From positions 21,960,001 to 22,024,000 of the forward strand of contig NC_088913.1 of NCBI RefSeq assembly GCF_963576675.1: a stretch of 64,000 bases of DNA. The letters run 5' to 3'. The notes under the pieces are model-generated. The model was not told the DNA's origin. It searched no databases and saw only the letters and a program-made list of their open reading frames with translations. Position numbers and translations under genes: made by a program. Shown here in pieces: positions 24,901-36,726 of the stretch. Source of the DNA: Euphorbia lathyris. Its lineage: Eukaryota; Streptophyta; Magnoliopsida; Malpighiales; Euphorbiaceae. Position 1 is the stretch's first letter. Each line of letters opens with the position of its first letter.

Positions 24901-25319
24901 GCTACTATGGATCAATAGAAGAAATAATTGAAGTTGATTATTGGGGAGAGTTTGATGTGGTTTTGTTCAAGTGTTGTTGGTACCAATAAGAAAATGATGA
25001 TTACGGCTTCCCTAGAGTGAATTTCAGTAAGCTCATATAAAAAAATGATCCCTTTGTGTTGGCAACACAAGTGAACCAAGTTTTTTACATTGCTGATCCA
25101 ATTGAAAATAATTCACATTATGTTGTTAAGAAGATACCAATGGAGTGTTTGGATATAGAGGAAGAAGGGAAAGAAGACCATGAAATAGAAGAGGATATAA
25201 ATGGGGTTGATATAACTGAATATAACTTTGATTTTGAGATTGACAACTTTGATTTTGAGATTGACAACATGGTGGGTTTTTTCAATTTTCTCATGTTTTG
25301 TTATCTTGTATTAAGATGA
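21933..25319 (+). pseudogene. CACTA TNP2-type transposase, decayed
   Basis: Catalytic transposase of CACTA elements. ATG at 21933 gives the typical start MDRDDKIWLDSPKYSDEYVN. Order: transposase-associated domain with CPCKKC (to about 22130), Transposase_21 core (about 22380-23700; CKVCGSSRW, GLAFDGFNPF), DUF4218 (about 23980-24300) and DUF4216 (about 24930-25110). A GT-AG intron at 24498-24582 restores frame. Lesions: TAG at 22131; a +1 shift in an eight-A run (22560-22567); a +1 shift in a second eight-A run (24745-24752); TAA at 24987 and 25038. After DUF4216 the acidic tail has a tandem DNFDFEIDN. With at least five lesions it is very unlikely to yield active transposase. Confidence 0.9.
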
Positions 25320-25407
25320 ATTTGCCTGTATTTTTATAATATTCATTATCATATTCATAATATTTGCCTACTTGACTCATTTTATTGTTTCTTTTTTATG
25401 TTTTAGA

Positions 25408-28400
25408 ATGGATAGCAAAAGGTTCATGTTGAAGTTTCACCATAATGGAATATTCACAACTAAAAAGTACGTGGGTGGGGATGTCTTCGAAACAAGCTCA
25501 CTTGTTGATTCTGACCAGATGTCTTATACTGAATTATTATGGATCATCAAAGTTGATCTTGGATATGAAAAGATAGGTGGTATCTTTGTTCGTAAAGAGA
25601 CAAATGGTGTCTTCAAAATGTTATCTGACGACAGTGGCGTTATTGAGTATATGTCAAACTTTGATGATAAAAAAACTCTTACATTTTATGTTGATAATGA
25701 ATGTGATGAAGATGAACCAACCATGCAAAAACAACCATTTGTTTCTGTTCAACCAAGGGCAATAATGAATACAGGTACCATCTCAAATAACAAACACGGG
25801 TATAAGGAGCACATATATTACTAACACTTGAATGTTTTGAAAATGTTTTAACAAACACCTAGTAGACTTTGTTAATTTGTCCAAATTTTGTTTGTGTTTC
25901 TGGATAATTTCATAATTTCATGTTTAATTTATGTGTTTATACCAATAATACTGGTAAAAACCAGTAATTGCAATTACTACTGGTTATAATTACTAATTTT
26001 TACCAGTATTACTGGTATAAACCAGTAGTAATTTATACCAGTAATTGCAATTACTGGTTTATACTAGTAGCATGCCATTACTGGTATAAACACACTAATT
26101 GGTTTATACCAGTAATGGTATAATACTGGTATAAAGCAGTAATTAACCAGTAATTACTGGTTTGTACCAGTAATACAATTATTGGTACCAGTTATTGAAT
26201 TACAAAATCCCAGTAATAAGCAAGACTTTTTGTATATGATATTTTCTGGGTTTTTTTTTCTCATTATGAGTAAATGTTGCTCGTTTAATCACTTATAACA
26301 CAAGTAATTAATGTATATTGTATTGTAGCTAATCATGTTCTGCGTGAAAGTCCAAGGCAAGCTGTTAAAGATAAACGCAAGTATGTTACTTTGCAAAGCT
26401 TGCAACAACAACAACGAGAGCTGAAAGAGGGCTTGAAAAAGAAAATTCACTTTGATAGCCAACATGTAGACGAAGCAATGGAAGATAAAGATGATGAAGA
26501 TGTGGGGCAACTTGATGGTTGTAACGTTGAAATGATTCGGGCAGCTACTATTGAAAAGAATAGAGCAAGGTTCGCTGAACTAGGATTAAAGCAAATGGCT
26601 GATTCATTGGGCACAACTAAGGTAATGAAATGTAGAAATTATTTTTTTTTTCTTTTACTAATTTTATTATTCACACGATTGATGTTTTATGTTTTATATG
26701 ATTTTGTAGAAAACAAAGAAAGGTAAAAAGAGCAATAATGAAATGATAAAAATATTGCCCAAACGAATAACACGTTCTCGGACAAACCAATGTTCTGCAA
26801 GTAATGAAAATGATCTTCCCAAAGAAGCAGTTATGGTAAGTTTTAAATTGTGATGTGGTAACTTTATTTATTTGGTTTTTAACTCTTTAATTTGACATAT
26901 TACTATGTGATGTTGGTTATTATGAATAGGATGTAGATGAATTTTTTTGGATTAGAGTGTAAAACATATGCCATAATGCCATTTCAGGGATGCTGCAATC
27001 ATGATTTCAAAAGATTAATTAAATTTTGTCCACTCATTAAAATACTTATGTATTACTTTTTTGGTAGACACTTTGTTATAAGTAACTATAGCTTGTTTCA
27101 TTTTGTTTGATATGGTAGATGGCTTATGAACTAGTTCTTTACTAATGCACCTCTATTTATTAATTGTGCTCATAGCTTCGTTTCTACCAATATATTCCTT
27201 TTAATTACTAACCACTATGATGTGATTTCTAATTTTGTAGTTTTCTCTTCTTTTCTTACAAATAATATATCTTGTGTGCTAACGTATTATTACCTCTTCA
27301 AAACATAATTCCTATTTACCCCAACTGTTAAAAGGTAATCCCAAGTTTCATGTCTTTATTATACATAAATAATATGTATAAAGAGGGAAAACTGAAACAG
27401 TATCAGCAAATTGGTGCTATTTTAAGCTTAACGTGAGGCCTAAATTGATGTTATATTGTAAACGTTAACCCTAAATTGATATTATGTTGTAAACGTTAAG
27501 CCTATATTTGTGCTATTTTGAACGTTGAGCCTAAATTGATGCTATAGTCATATTATTTCTACCCCAACTATAGTCAAACGTCTCAAAGACAGGTTAAATG
27601 AAGGAATAGGTTCCATGGAAAAGTTCATAGAGATGAGGAAGCAACAAAGTTTAATAGGGGAACTAAGTGAAGACATGTTGGATACTACAGAAACACAGCT
27701 GGAAGTACCAATAACCCCACCTGGGGCTGAAGAAGGTGAAATTTTTTATAGAGTACAAATAATTTAGTTTTATTCACCAAAAACTAATGCAAGTTTCAAT
27801 GATTTTGTGGTTTTTTGTAATAGTGATAGAAATTGGTCCAACTAAGACAAGGAGATATCGTGGACAGACAAAGCTTGATGCAATTCACACAAGAAAGTTT
27901 GAAGATAGGAAGATAATAAATCTTAATAAAGATAAACAACCAATTGCTGAAGATGAAAAAACCTTGACTGAACTAAGCAATCTTTTAGGGACTTTAGCAA
28001 GGCAATATGTGCGTTTAGACCACTTGAATTGGCACAAAGTACCTGGTAAAGAGGAGTTGTGGAATTTTGTACTGGTACATCCTAATCTAGTTGTTTTGTC
28101 ACATATTTTTCCTAATCTTTATGATGCATAAAGTAATTTTATTCCATCGTCATTGCTAATTATTATTGATTTCATGATATATGTAGCAAAAGTTTGATAT
28201 AAGCGAAGATGGAAAGCCATGGGTAATGCGGTCGATGTGTGACTCTTGGAGAGTTCACAAAAGTCGCATCAAGAAAAAACATTACAAGGCTTATAATAAT
28301 GATAATCATAGGAGGGCAAACCGACCAAGCTTTTTATCGGACAAAGAATTTGAGACGCTTCTCAAATTTTGGAATGATGTCAAAGTCAAGGTGAAAGTTT

Positions 28401-30010
28401 AAATAACTCAAAACTCGCTTTGATATTGTTATTAATGTTTTGTTTTCCAATTTTTCAGAAATTGGCAGCACTCAATTCAACCCATCGAAAGCTAACTAAG
28501 GATCAACATACTTGTGGTCCAATTGGATTTGCACGAATCCGCAATAAATTGGTATGTGGGAAATAAGTTTTAAAATCTGTTATGTACAATTGAAATCATT
28601 AGTTTTAAATGAATATTGACATTCAGTTTCATATATTATTTACGTAAGCAACTTGAGAAACCCGATCAAGTGGAACCGTCACTGGCTGAACTTTTTTTAG
28701 CAACTCGGAAAAGAAAAGAAGGTCGGCAATACAAAGATGAAGATAGTGCAACCCATAACAAACTTGTAAGTCTATGTTGTCAATTATTTATTGATGTAAA
28801 CAAGTTCTTGACACATGTATGTTTGTGTTGTGATGTATACATATAAATGTGATGTGTTGTATGCTTTTCAAGATATATCATTTGTGTTGCGGTTCCCTTT
28901 TTCTTTCTTAACAAAACAATGACGTCGCTCCACTTAAGTGGGACGACGTGGTTTTTGTTAAGTTGAAAAAAAGGGAAATATTAATCAGTAAACAGAGAGA
29001 AAGTGGAATAATTCCATAGAATTGAAATCTCACCACAACTGCCATATGTAAATTTATCATTGGAAAATAAATTGTTGTTGGGCATGGATTCAAATATCAT
29101 CTGGATATCTAATTTTATTAATTTGGTTTTACCCTAATTGCAGAGATTACAAACCAATTGTTGTTAAAATCTGCTTCTGTTCATGATTAATTTCTTCGTT
29201 TTTATCTCTATTAATTGCTATGAAATGGTTGCTTTTTAGTACTTTAATCTTAATAGTTGTTTGCTTACTTATGATTTTAAGTTTGCTGCTAATTCTTTGT
29301 TAATTGCTAATGATAATGGTTGTTTTTCTTGTTTTATGAATTGTGATTACTTACTTTGGTGTTAATTTCTGTTTTTCTTACTTGTGATTCAAAAAGTCTT
29401 AAGCAACTAGTCTGAAGCAAATTAGTAATTTAACAAAAGTCCTTAGCAATCATAATGTGTATTTTTTGGGATTTGCTGTAGACATTTATTTGCCGTATAC
29501 ATTTATTTGCATATGTATGTGTTTGTGATTTGATGAATTAGGCATTTGGGCATGTGTATGTTTTTGTGATTTGCTGATTTCTCTGAGCATTTTTTATTTT
29601 CATTCAATAATTTTTACTATTTGGGTATATAGGCAAGGATTGAAGAAAAATTGTCATCCGGAGGGGAAAAAATTGAGATAATTGAGGAAATACTTGGAGA
29701 AGCACCATCTCATGGTCCTTCATGGCTTGTTGGTAGGACGGGCCACATCAAGAAAAAGAAACAAATTGGTGAATCTTCAGTTGCTACAAGTAAGAAAAAC
29801 ATTTCAGGTGAGGAAATCGAACAAATAAAAGCGGAAGTCCGAGAAGAAATGAGAAATGAAGTTAGAGAAGAAATGGAAAAAAACATGCAAGCTTATCTTG
29901 GAACTATTTTACAAAGGTTGTGTCAAATGAACCCAACACTCAATCTAAATTTGGATGGGGTTGTTCCTACTCCCGACACCATCGACTCTCTTCCTTCAAA
30001 TTCATGTTGA
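25408..30010 (+). CDS. CACTA TNP1-type gene: PB1-like domain plus Transposase_24, nine exons
   Basis: Accessory CACTA protein. Exons read from the sequence: 25408-25774, 26329-26621, 26710-26835, about 27570-27735, 27824-28074, 28187-28390, 28459-28551, 28649-28765, 29633-30010, all with GT-AG borders except the uncertain start of exon 4. Exon 1 resembles the PB1-like domain at the N-terminus of some plant transposon proteins (KFHHNGIF, KKYVGGDV). Exons 5-8 resemble Transposase_24 (RYRGQTKLDAI, KFDISEDGKPWVM, GPIGFARIRNKL). Exon 9 has a charged EEIEQIKAEVREEM stretch likely to be coiled coil. No stop or frameshift is seen inside the exons. Exons 1-3 end in phase 0, but no phase-0 acceptor is visible for exon 4, so a micro-exon (candidate near 26930) or a lesion is possible. 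The partner TNP2 is dead. Confidence 0.75.
25941..26213. repeat. CCAGTAAT/ATTACTGG repeat cluster in intron 1
   Basis: About 14 copies of a 9-10-base motif in alternating orientation, several paired head to head as CCAGTAATTACTGG or with short AT spacers. It lies inside the first intron of the TNP1-type gene (25775-26328); splicing over it keeps the frame (MNT|ANHVLRE). Confidence 0.8.
27415..27547. repeat. MITE-derived repeats in intron 3
   Basis: Three to four diverged units of the type AACGTTAAGCCTAAATTGAT GCTATTTTG. The same motif forms the ends of the MITE-like element at 50068-50290, so this is probably a rearranged copy of that family. Confidence 0.55.
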
Positions 30011-30139
30011 TGAATGAAGAATTGTTTGTTTATGCTTGTGATGCTTAGACATTAGGTGCTTTTGTTGAATTCTAATATTAGGTGGTTTTGTTGAATTCGA
30101 ATATTAGGTGCTTTTGACAAACAATTTTCTTTTATTTTG

Positions 30140-30380
30140 GTATTGTTTCCTTTTTATGTAAACAGATGTTATATTGCAATTTATTTAAAAAGTTGCCTTT
30201 TATTATTAAGTGTTGCTTTATATATTTGCTTTTAGAATCAAATAATGTTGCTTTTACATTACAAAAAGTTGCATTTGTTAATAGAAAAGTGTTGCTTTTA
30301 TCGAAAATTTTGTTGCTTTAGTTAGCAGCTATAAATAAAAAATGTTGCCTTTTCTTAAAATAGCATTGCATTTGTCAAAT
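30140..30380 (+). repeat. CACTA 3' subterminal repeats, left part
   Basis: About nine copies of (T)GTTGC(C/A/T)TTT spaced 20-30 bp, continuing after the Tat insertion at 37730. Subterminal motif clusters are the binding platform for accessory transposase in En/Spm-type elements; binding here is inference. Confidence 0.7.
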
Positions 30381-30385
30381 AAATA

Positions 30386-31399
30386 TGATAACTTGTGGAA
30401 AAATCCTTGATCGGAGCACTTCCTTGTGAGGCGCCGTTGGGATCGGCCGGGGACACTCCGATGCCAAAGTCAGTAATATTTCTGAGAATAAACTGTAAGC
30501 ACAAAAGTAGAGAATCGGTAAGTGTACCTCAATAGCTTGGGATGCAAGCTATTTATACTCATGTAGTTGTAACTCCGGATAACTAGAAAGTCTCCATTAA
30601 TGCCTCATTAATGGCGGTTACTGATCTTATTCAAGTATGACTGTTAGCTCATTAATGGGTTATTAGTTGCCTTTATTGGGAATCGGCTTTGCCGTTCCTT
30701 AGGCGTATCGATGTTTGATGGCGGGTCTCCCAAAGCGTTTGACCCTTTGAGGCGTGTTGAGGAATCCATAGATCCGCCACCTATGAGTCTTGCTTTATAC
30801 GCCATCTGGAGATTCATCGGTGGATCCTTATCCATAAGAGTATTGATGGCGGATCCTTCATTCTTTGTCTAATTATCCTTTTTCCCCATGTATGATATTT
30901 GGATGTTATGGAGATGTAGATGAACAGTCATGTCATTACTTATCTTTAATTGCTATCAATTCTCCATTAATCCCAACATTTATCCTTGAAACCCTCAGAG
31001 TTGGAGTATTCGAACAATCAAGTCTTTATTCCCCTTTAATGGCTATTAATTGCCATTTAATTGTATTTATTCCCATTCATGGATGGCAATAAAGGCACCT
31101 TTTAGTATTCTTAGATCCGTCAAGGCGTATGTACGCTCTCTTTGAGAGCTATGGCGGGTCTCCACTACTCGCTCTCATCGGGCGTATCTCGCCATGGTCC
31201 ACATGGTGTGGCATAATGCTAGAGACTCCTTCCTTTTCCTCATTATTTGCATATTCACCCCTTCATTAATCCTGCATTAATTATCATTAATTCCACATTA
31301 ATCATGCATAAATATCTCTTTTAGAAGGAATAATGGTTTGCCATTATTTCTATTAATTTTCCCTTATTCCTGATCCTATAATAATTTGGGTTGTTATCA
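30386..31399 (-). mobile_element. 3' LTR of Tat-like element
   Basis: 1014 bp from TGATAAC to GTTATCA, near identical to 36727-37724 apart from a 16-bp indel near 30872. Flanked on the left by target duplication AAATA (30381-30385). The inner neighbour CCCCCCC (31404-31410) is the polypurine tract on the minus strand. Confidence 0.9.
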
Positions 31400-31864
31400 G
31401 AAGCCCCCCCTAAAGGTATAAAAAGCTCTTTAGGGCTGTCTAAATGGTGTTTTATTTTTCTATCTTGGAGGAAAGTGGACCCACCCTAGATGGGATCATA
31501 TATGGATATGATGCACTTTTAGGGGTTTTTTCTTCTTCGTGAATAGGTGGTCAGCTGTATCCATTGTTAGCCTCCAGGGGCTTTTTGAGAGTTATATTTC
31601 CTTTAGAAAGGGAATAACCCGCCCTTTATGGGACCATTTGTTCCTACCGCATAGGATTATGATTCGCCTTAGGGACTTATTTTCTTCACATCTGCCATAT
31701 TGAGGAGAATGACCCGCCCTTAGGGATCAGTAAGAATGATCAACCATTTAGGGACTTTTGCGCATTTTGTGGAGGGTTTTGGCACTCTTGGCACTTGCCT
31801 TTTTAGCCTTTACTCATTTTCCAAAGTGTTTTTACTTTGCATTTGTGAATGCGAGACTTCGTTA

Positions 31865-32262
31865 TTTCTATGATGAAGACGTGGATTCATTACTTTGATG
31901 AAGACGGGACTTCATTGTTTGGAGATGAAGATGAGGCTTCATTACTTAGATGAAGACGAGGCTTCATTATTTGGATGAAGACGAGGCTTAATTGTTGGAT
32001 GAAGACGAGGCTTCATTATTTGGATGAAGACGAGGCTTCATTGTTGGATGAAGATGAGGCTTCATTATTTGGATGAAGATGAGGCTTTATTATTTGGATG
32101 AAGACGAGGCTTCATTATTTGGAGATGAAGACGAGGCTTCATTATTTGGATGAAGACGAGGCTTCATTATTTGGAGATGAAGACGAGGCTTCATTACTTG
32201 GAGATGAAGATGAGGCTTCATTACTTGGATGAAGACGAGGCTTCATTGTTTGAATGAACCCT
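31865..32262 (-). repeat. Minisatellite in 3' UTR of Tat-like element
   Basis: About fifteen units of GATGAAGACGAGGCTTCATT plus ATTTG, 25-28 bp each with small length changes. It lies between the last coding remnant and the PPT, the region where Tat-lineage elements often build tandem arrays. Confidence 0.85.
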
Positions 32263-32436
32263 TTTCTTTCCAGAACTATTTTTACTTATGCATTATATCT
32301 TTTAGCAAGTAATTTTCTAGAATCTGGTTTAGGATTTGTTTGGTTTGTTCAAGGTAGGTGGCCAGCCATACCTCGGAGTATGAGCCTTTTTGAAGGCTAG
32401 AAGCTTTTATTCCTAGTGAGGAAGTTAAGCTGCCCC

Positions 32437-32840
32437 AGGTGATCGATTGTTTCCTATCTTTGAGGTAAATCGATCCACCAGCGGGTCTTAATACTCTCCT
32501 TTTGAGAAGAATACTTGAGGGTGTAAAGATCTCACGTTTGAGAAATTTTTAACCCGTCCCTGACGGCGATCAATCGTTTCCTATCTTTGAGGTAGATCGA
32601 TCCGCCGCTGAGATTATTGTTCTCCTATCTTTGAGGAGAAAGTTTAGGGTGTAATTTTCTCATATTTGAGATAATTTTAACCCGCTTTTGATGGTGACCA
32701 ATATTTTTCCTGTCTTTGAGGAGAGAGTTGAGCTCATTTGAAAGCTCTTGAGGGTCTGTGTTTCTTATCCTTGTGGAAAGGGGATCCGCCCGTGATGGGG
32801 ATCAATTGTCCTATCTTTGAGGTAATTGATCCGCCTGTGG
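32437..32840 (-). repeat. Diverged tandem repeats in Tat-like element
   Basis: Three to four diverged units of about 130 bp sharing TCCTATCTTTGAGGTA and GATCGATCCGCC-like parts. They partly overlap the RT N-terminal remnant. Confidence 0.6.
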
Positions 32841-32947
32841 AACTTTTCATTTGCCAGCCACTGGGCGTATATCACCTCTTTGATTACATTCGCCCTCCTC
32901 AGCTTTGCTATTTCTTCTTCTATAGAATTTGGAAAGATATAGAACAA
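32765..32947 (-). pseudogene. Tat-like RT N-terminal remnant
   Basis: Sixty codons with EEIAKLRRANVIKEVIYAQW LAN, the segment that opens gypsy RT in the Tat lineage. The expected continuation (VDYxxLN) is missing and the frame runs into repeat sequence. It follows the protease directly on the minus strand, as expected for pol. Confidence 0.6.
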
Positions 32948-33017
32948 AACTAGGCAAATGAATATAAGAAGTATGGCAAGAAAGAATAAATTATAAAATA
33001 TAGGATACTATACCAGT

Positions 33018-33731
33018 TTAATGCACATATAAGAATACGTAAAAATACTGATTTTTAGACCCATGGTTCCGTCTTTGCTTAGCAACTGCATTTGCATCTT
33101 CCATGATGTTTAACTTATGAGTAATCACATCTGGGCTTACTCCTGTGAGGATCTCATTCTTCCATGCAAACACGCTTTCAGACTCAATGATAACTTTCGT
33201 AACATCCTCCTTGATCTCAGGTTTTAATCCTTTGGCGATCCGCACCCGCTGTCCATCAGCAATAAGGAAAATTTTCGTGTCGCCCAAAGTTGTAGTGACA
33301 AGTTCATCTTCCTCACCTTGGTCATCTTTGAATTGTGGGCGGATCGATAGTGACACCGAGTAGGTCTCTTGAGCCACCTTTTGGTTCCCGCTAATCATTA
33401 CTCCTCCTTTGCTAGTGGGAATGTACATTGCCAGACGGCGGATGGAAATTAGGGTTGCAACCCCTGAGATGAACGACCGCCCAAGAATGATGTTATAAGC
33501 TATTTGTCCATCCATAATAGAGAACTCCAGATCACCAATCCACGCTTGATCATTATCCGCCAGCTTGCATTCCAAAGTTACCTGGCCCTTGGTCCAGATA
33601 GTGTGACCTGTCACTCCCATGATGTCAACAATGGTTGTTTCTATTTGGATCGGATCGACCTTTAGTTTGGCGAATGCACCTATGGTGATGACATTGCAAT
33701 AACTGCCCGTGTTTACCATTACTCGCTTCAT
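33018..33731 (-). pseudogene. Tat-like aspartic protease and linker
   Basis: 237 codons. MVNTGSYCNVITIGAF is the protease active-site region with the catalytic Asp of DTG replaced by Asn. IILGRSFISGVATLIS matches the second conserved loop. The part from about residue 150 (LGDTKIFLIADGQ, SESVFAWKNEILTGV) is the protease-RT linker known from Tat/Ogre pol. The start is set by the frame, not by evidence. Because of the Asp-to-Asn change it is probably inactive. Confidence 0.75.
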
Positions 33732-33899
33732 TTCATCTCCCCTCCTTCAATCGCCATTGTTACTACCAACGCATCTGTATGTGGAGAGATTACTGGACCT
33801 GTTTCTGCAAAAGGGGCAATTGAGGGATGTTTTATCCAGAGTGGATATTTTTGCTTTTTTCACGGGTGGCTGATACACTGGTCCATCTGCTTGTCATTT

Positions 33900-34300
33900 T
33901 GTTATTTGTTATTCTGGACAAATCTATCTAGTTTTCCAGCTCCCAGCAAGCTCCAAAATTTGGTGGCCATTTCTTCTATGGAACCTGTAATACGTCTTGG
34001 TGTTCCTTCCAATGGTTACATGCTCCCCTCCTTTGGGTTCGGGATATGTAATGTCCCGTTTATATTGACTCTTCTCCTTTGTATTGTGGAAAGTTGGAAG
34101 CTTTAAACATTATGTCCGCCTCGTACCCCAGGATTCGCACTGTGAATGGCGAATTCCTGTTAACTGGATGGCGTATCTTTCCGCATTGTTCTCTTGTCTA
34201 TCTATAGCAGCATACACTCGCCTTTCAATCTCATCATTCGTGTGTTCAATGTTGAATTGTGGTGGTGAAGCCAACTCTTGATCTTGATCTTGATCATGTT
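33900..34300 (-). pseudogene. Tat-like gag remnant
   Basis: Broken minus-strand frames. 34160-34290 reads NIEHTNDEIERRVYAAIDRQ, and 33940-34000 reads YYRFHRRNGHQ, close to the CRFHRDHGH motif at the C-terminus of Tat-lineage gag. Several stops occur. It lies directly 5' of the protease, as gag should. Confidence 0.5.
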
Positions 34301-34309
34301 GAGATTATG

Positions 34310-34870
34310 CTTGGAACTACGGTTTGACATGGATGGATATTGTCACAACCGCTGGAGCCATTTTATCTAGCTTCGAATATCATGTCTCCGCATCCTTCAA
34401 CATTTTGCTAACATAATAGATGGGGAACTGTTGACCTTCTTCTTCTTGAATAACCACGGTGCACATAGCTTTATCCATGACAGATAGATACAAATGTAGG
34501 TCTCCCCTTCAAATTGGTCTGCTCATCAAGGGTGGTTCTGCTAGGAATTGTTTTGTACCTTGAAATGCTTGTTGACAATCTTCCTAGTACGATGATCCGC
34601 CCGTTCAACCTCTGGATCTTTCTCACCCTTTGTGGGGCTTTCATTTCGGCGCTCTTTTCACCTTTCTCCTCGTAGGGCTTTTATTTAGGCGCTCTTTTCG
34701 CCATTTGCCTCGTAGTGCTTTTACTTTATCTGGATTTGCTCTAACTCCTTTTTGGCTAATGACGTAGTCAAGGAATTTTTTTGAAGTGACTTCGAATATA
34801 CACTTCTCTGGATTGAGCTTTATTTTTCATGCTAGTGTTTGGCACTGGTTGCAGTATTAGCAATTCCCTT
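34310..34870 (-). pseudogene. Tat-like RT C-terminus and RNase H remnant, displaced 5' of gag
   Basis: Read on the minus strand, 34870-34700 gives KIKLNPEKCIFEVTSKKFLD and SQKGVRANPDKV, the end of gypsy RT. 34590-34330 gives QQAFQGTKQFLAEPPLMS and QQFPIYYVSKMLKDAET, the RT-RNase H connection and RNase H. Frames contain stops, and short repeats of GGCGCTCTTTTC-type text interrupt at 34640-34700. This block is upstream of gag, where pol cannot normally be. Confidence 0.65.
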
Positions 34871-36726
34871 GTACTTGTGGGTTAGTACTGAAAGAACTCT
34901 AGAAGTGGGGCATGTCCTGTCCATTATTAAAAGATTGTGGTAAGGCATAAAAGCTATATTCACTTACCTTGGGGATCAATGGCTTGATCCATGGAACTAA
35001 TTTCATAGTGAAAGACTATTTGCATTGACCTTTGTTGGCAAATATCATGTACGATGCAATGTCTCTTTATGGAATTCTTAGTTCATCTTGGAATCAATTT
35101 AGTAATTCCTTTACGTTGGTCCTTGACTCTAGAATGAACTTAGTCAAAAGATAAAACCGAGTAAATATTATATGTCAAACAAATTCATAATAGAATTTTA
35201 TTCATGATTGTGTTAATAATACCACATATAACGGTCATAACCTTAAAGATTACTACTGCACATAAATATCATAATGAATTCTTAATAAATAACCATAATG
35301 AAAATGGTTTAAAAACAATGTCCTTTTGTATTTCAATGCACATTAATATCCAAGATAGCATATTTATTTTAAACATCATAAAAGTTATGAGATTCTATAT
35401 TGGGAAAGATATCTTACATAGTTGCTATTTACTTGCAATCAATATTGTGCATCCATGCATTAATGGCATTCAGAGATCATTAATGCCTCGTTTGGATGAA
35501 ATATAATTATAGTAAGGTAAGTGATGGTTTAATAATGTAGTTATATATGAAATTACTCTTATATCATTTCATTTGTATAAATAAAATAAATACAAAAGGT
35601 AATTTTGGAAGAAAAAATACATGTACCATGATTCTCCTCCAATTCGGGGTGTATGGAAAATTACCCAAAATTCATCCTCACATACCTTCATATACCATCA
35701 TTCAAACAATCTCTAAGGAATTATTATGTATATCCTAAGAATTTTACATAAATTAATGTTCTGATCCAAAACTGACACTTGCACTATTTTGTAGTTAGCT
35801 CAGGGTATGAAAGTTTCGTTTACCCAATTTGGTAATTCATCAGTCCATAATGGCCTTAATAATTAGAGACAATTACATGATAATCACAAATAGATTCAAT
35901 ATGTTCAAGTCTCTTACGTTGGTAAAAGAAATTCTAACAATGTCAGATAAACAGTTTTTATTATGAATAAACACATCCTTGTAAAAAAGAGAATGAAATA
36001 ACTATTTGACAAAACAATATTCAAAAATATGAATTTCTGATATTAAAAGTACTATATATGAGAAAAGCCATACATAGATGGTGAATTGTACAAGAAAAAC
36101 CAAATATGATTTTTTGTAATTTCTTCTAATAGTTGTATGCATGTTCATCCAAAAGACTGGTCAGACCTAAATTATCTGTAATTACACGAGCCTTTTATGA
36201 TATCTTAATATTAAGTGATGAAATCACCTTGAATGGATGAATTTTTTATAAAATTCCAAGATTACGGATCTTATACATGCATCTTGTACTAATTCAATGA
36301 TAATGACATATTATACTCATCATGCATAAAAATATAAGGCATATTGAGCATGCAAGATTTAATAAAAGATTTGTGTCTATTACTTTATCTTTCACAATTT
36401 ATTAGATTTATCATAATAACATGTAATGATATTCATAGCACTTTATAAGAGTGAGGGATCTCAATTTTCTTTAATTAAAAATAGAATAAGAAATGGGAGG
36501 AAACTTATCTTTTTCATCATAAAGTCCCAGATTTAATGTAGAAAACTCTTTCCCACCAATATATGGAGAACTGTATCTTTGGATAGATTTGTTGTACTGA
36601 TTGAGCCAAGGTTTGAGATTGTGATTTCTATTCCGTTGACTCCATTGTTTTGTTCTTTGTGAAACTCTATACAATCAAGATTTTGTGATCTTCTGTTTGT
36701 TAGAGATCCACGATCACCGCACCAAT
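34871..36726 (-). other. AT-rich 5' internal region of Tat-like element
   Basis: About 1.85 kb between the 5' LTR and the displaced RT-RNase H block. No frame longer than about 100 codons, no recognisable domain, strongly AT-rich. I see nothing functional in it apart from the unassigned primer-site region next to 36727. Confidence 0.5.

Noticed and set aside
31865..32262. Regular repeats as a CRISPR array
   Set aside because: Head-to-tail minisatellite in a retrotransposon 3' UTR with no spacers.
35204..35738. Frames of 63-100 codons in the AT-rich Tat interior
   Set aside because: Low complexity composition, no start context and no domain.
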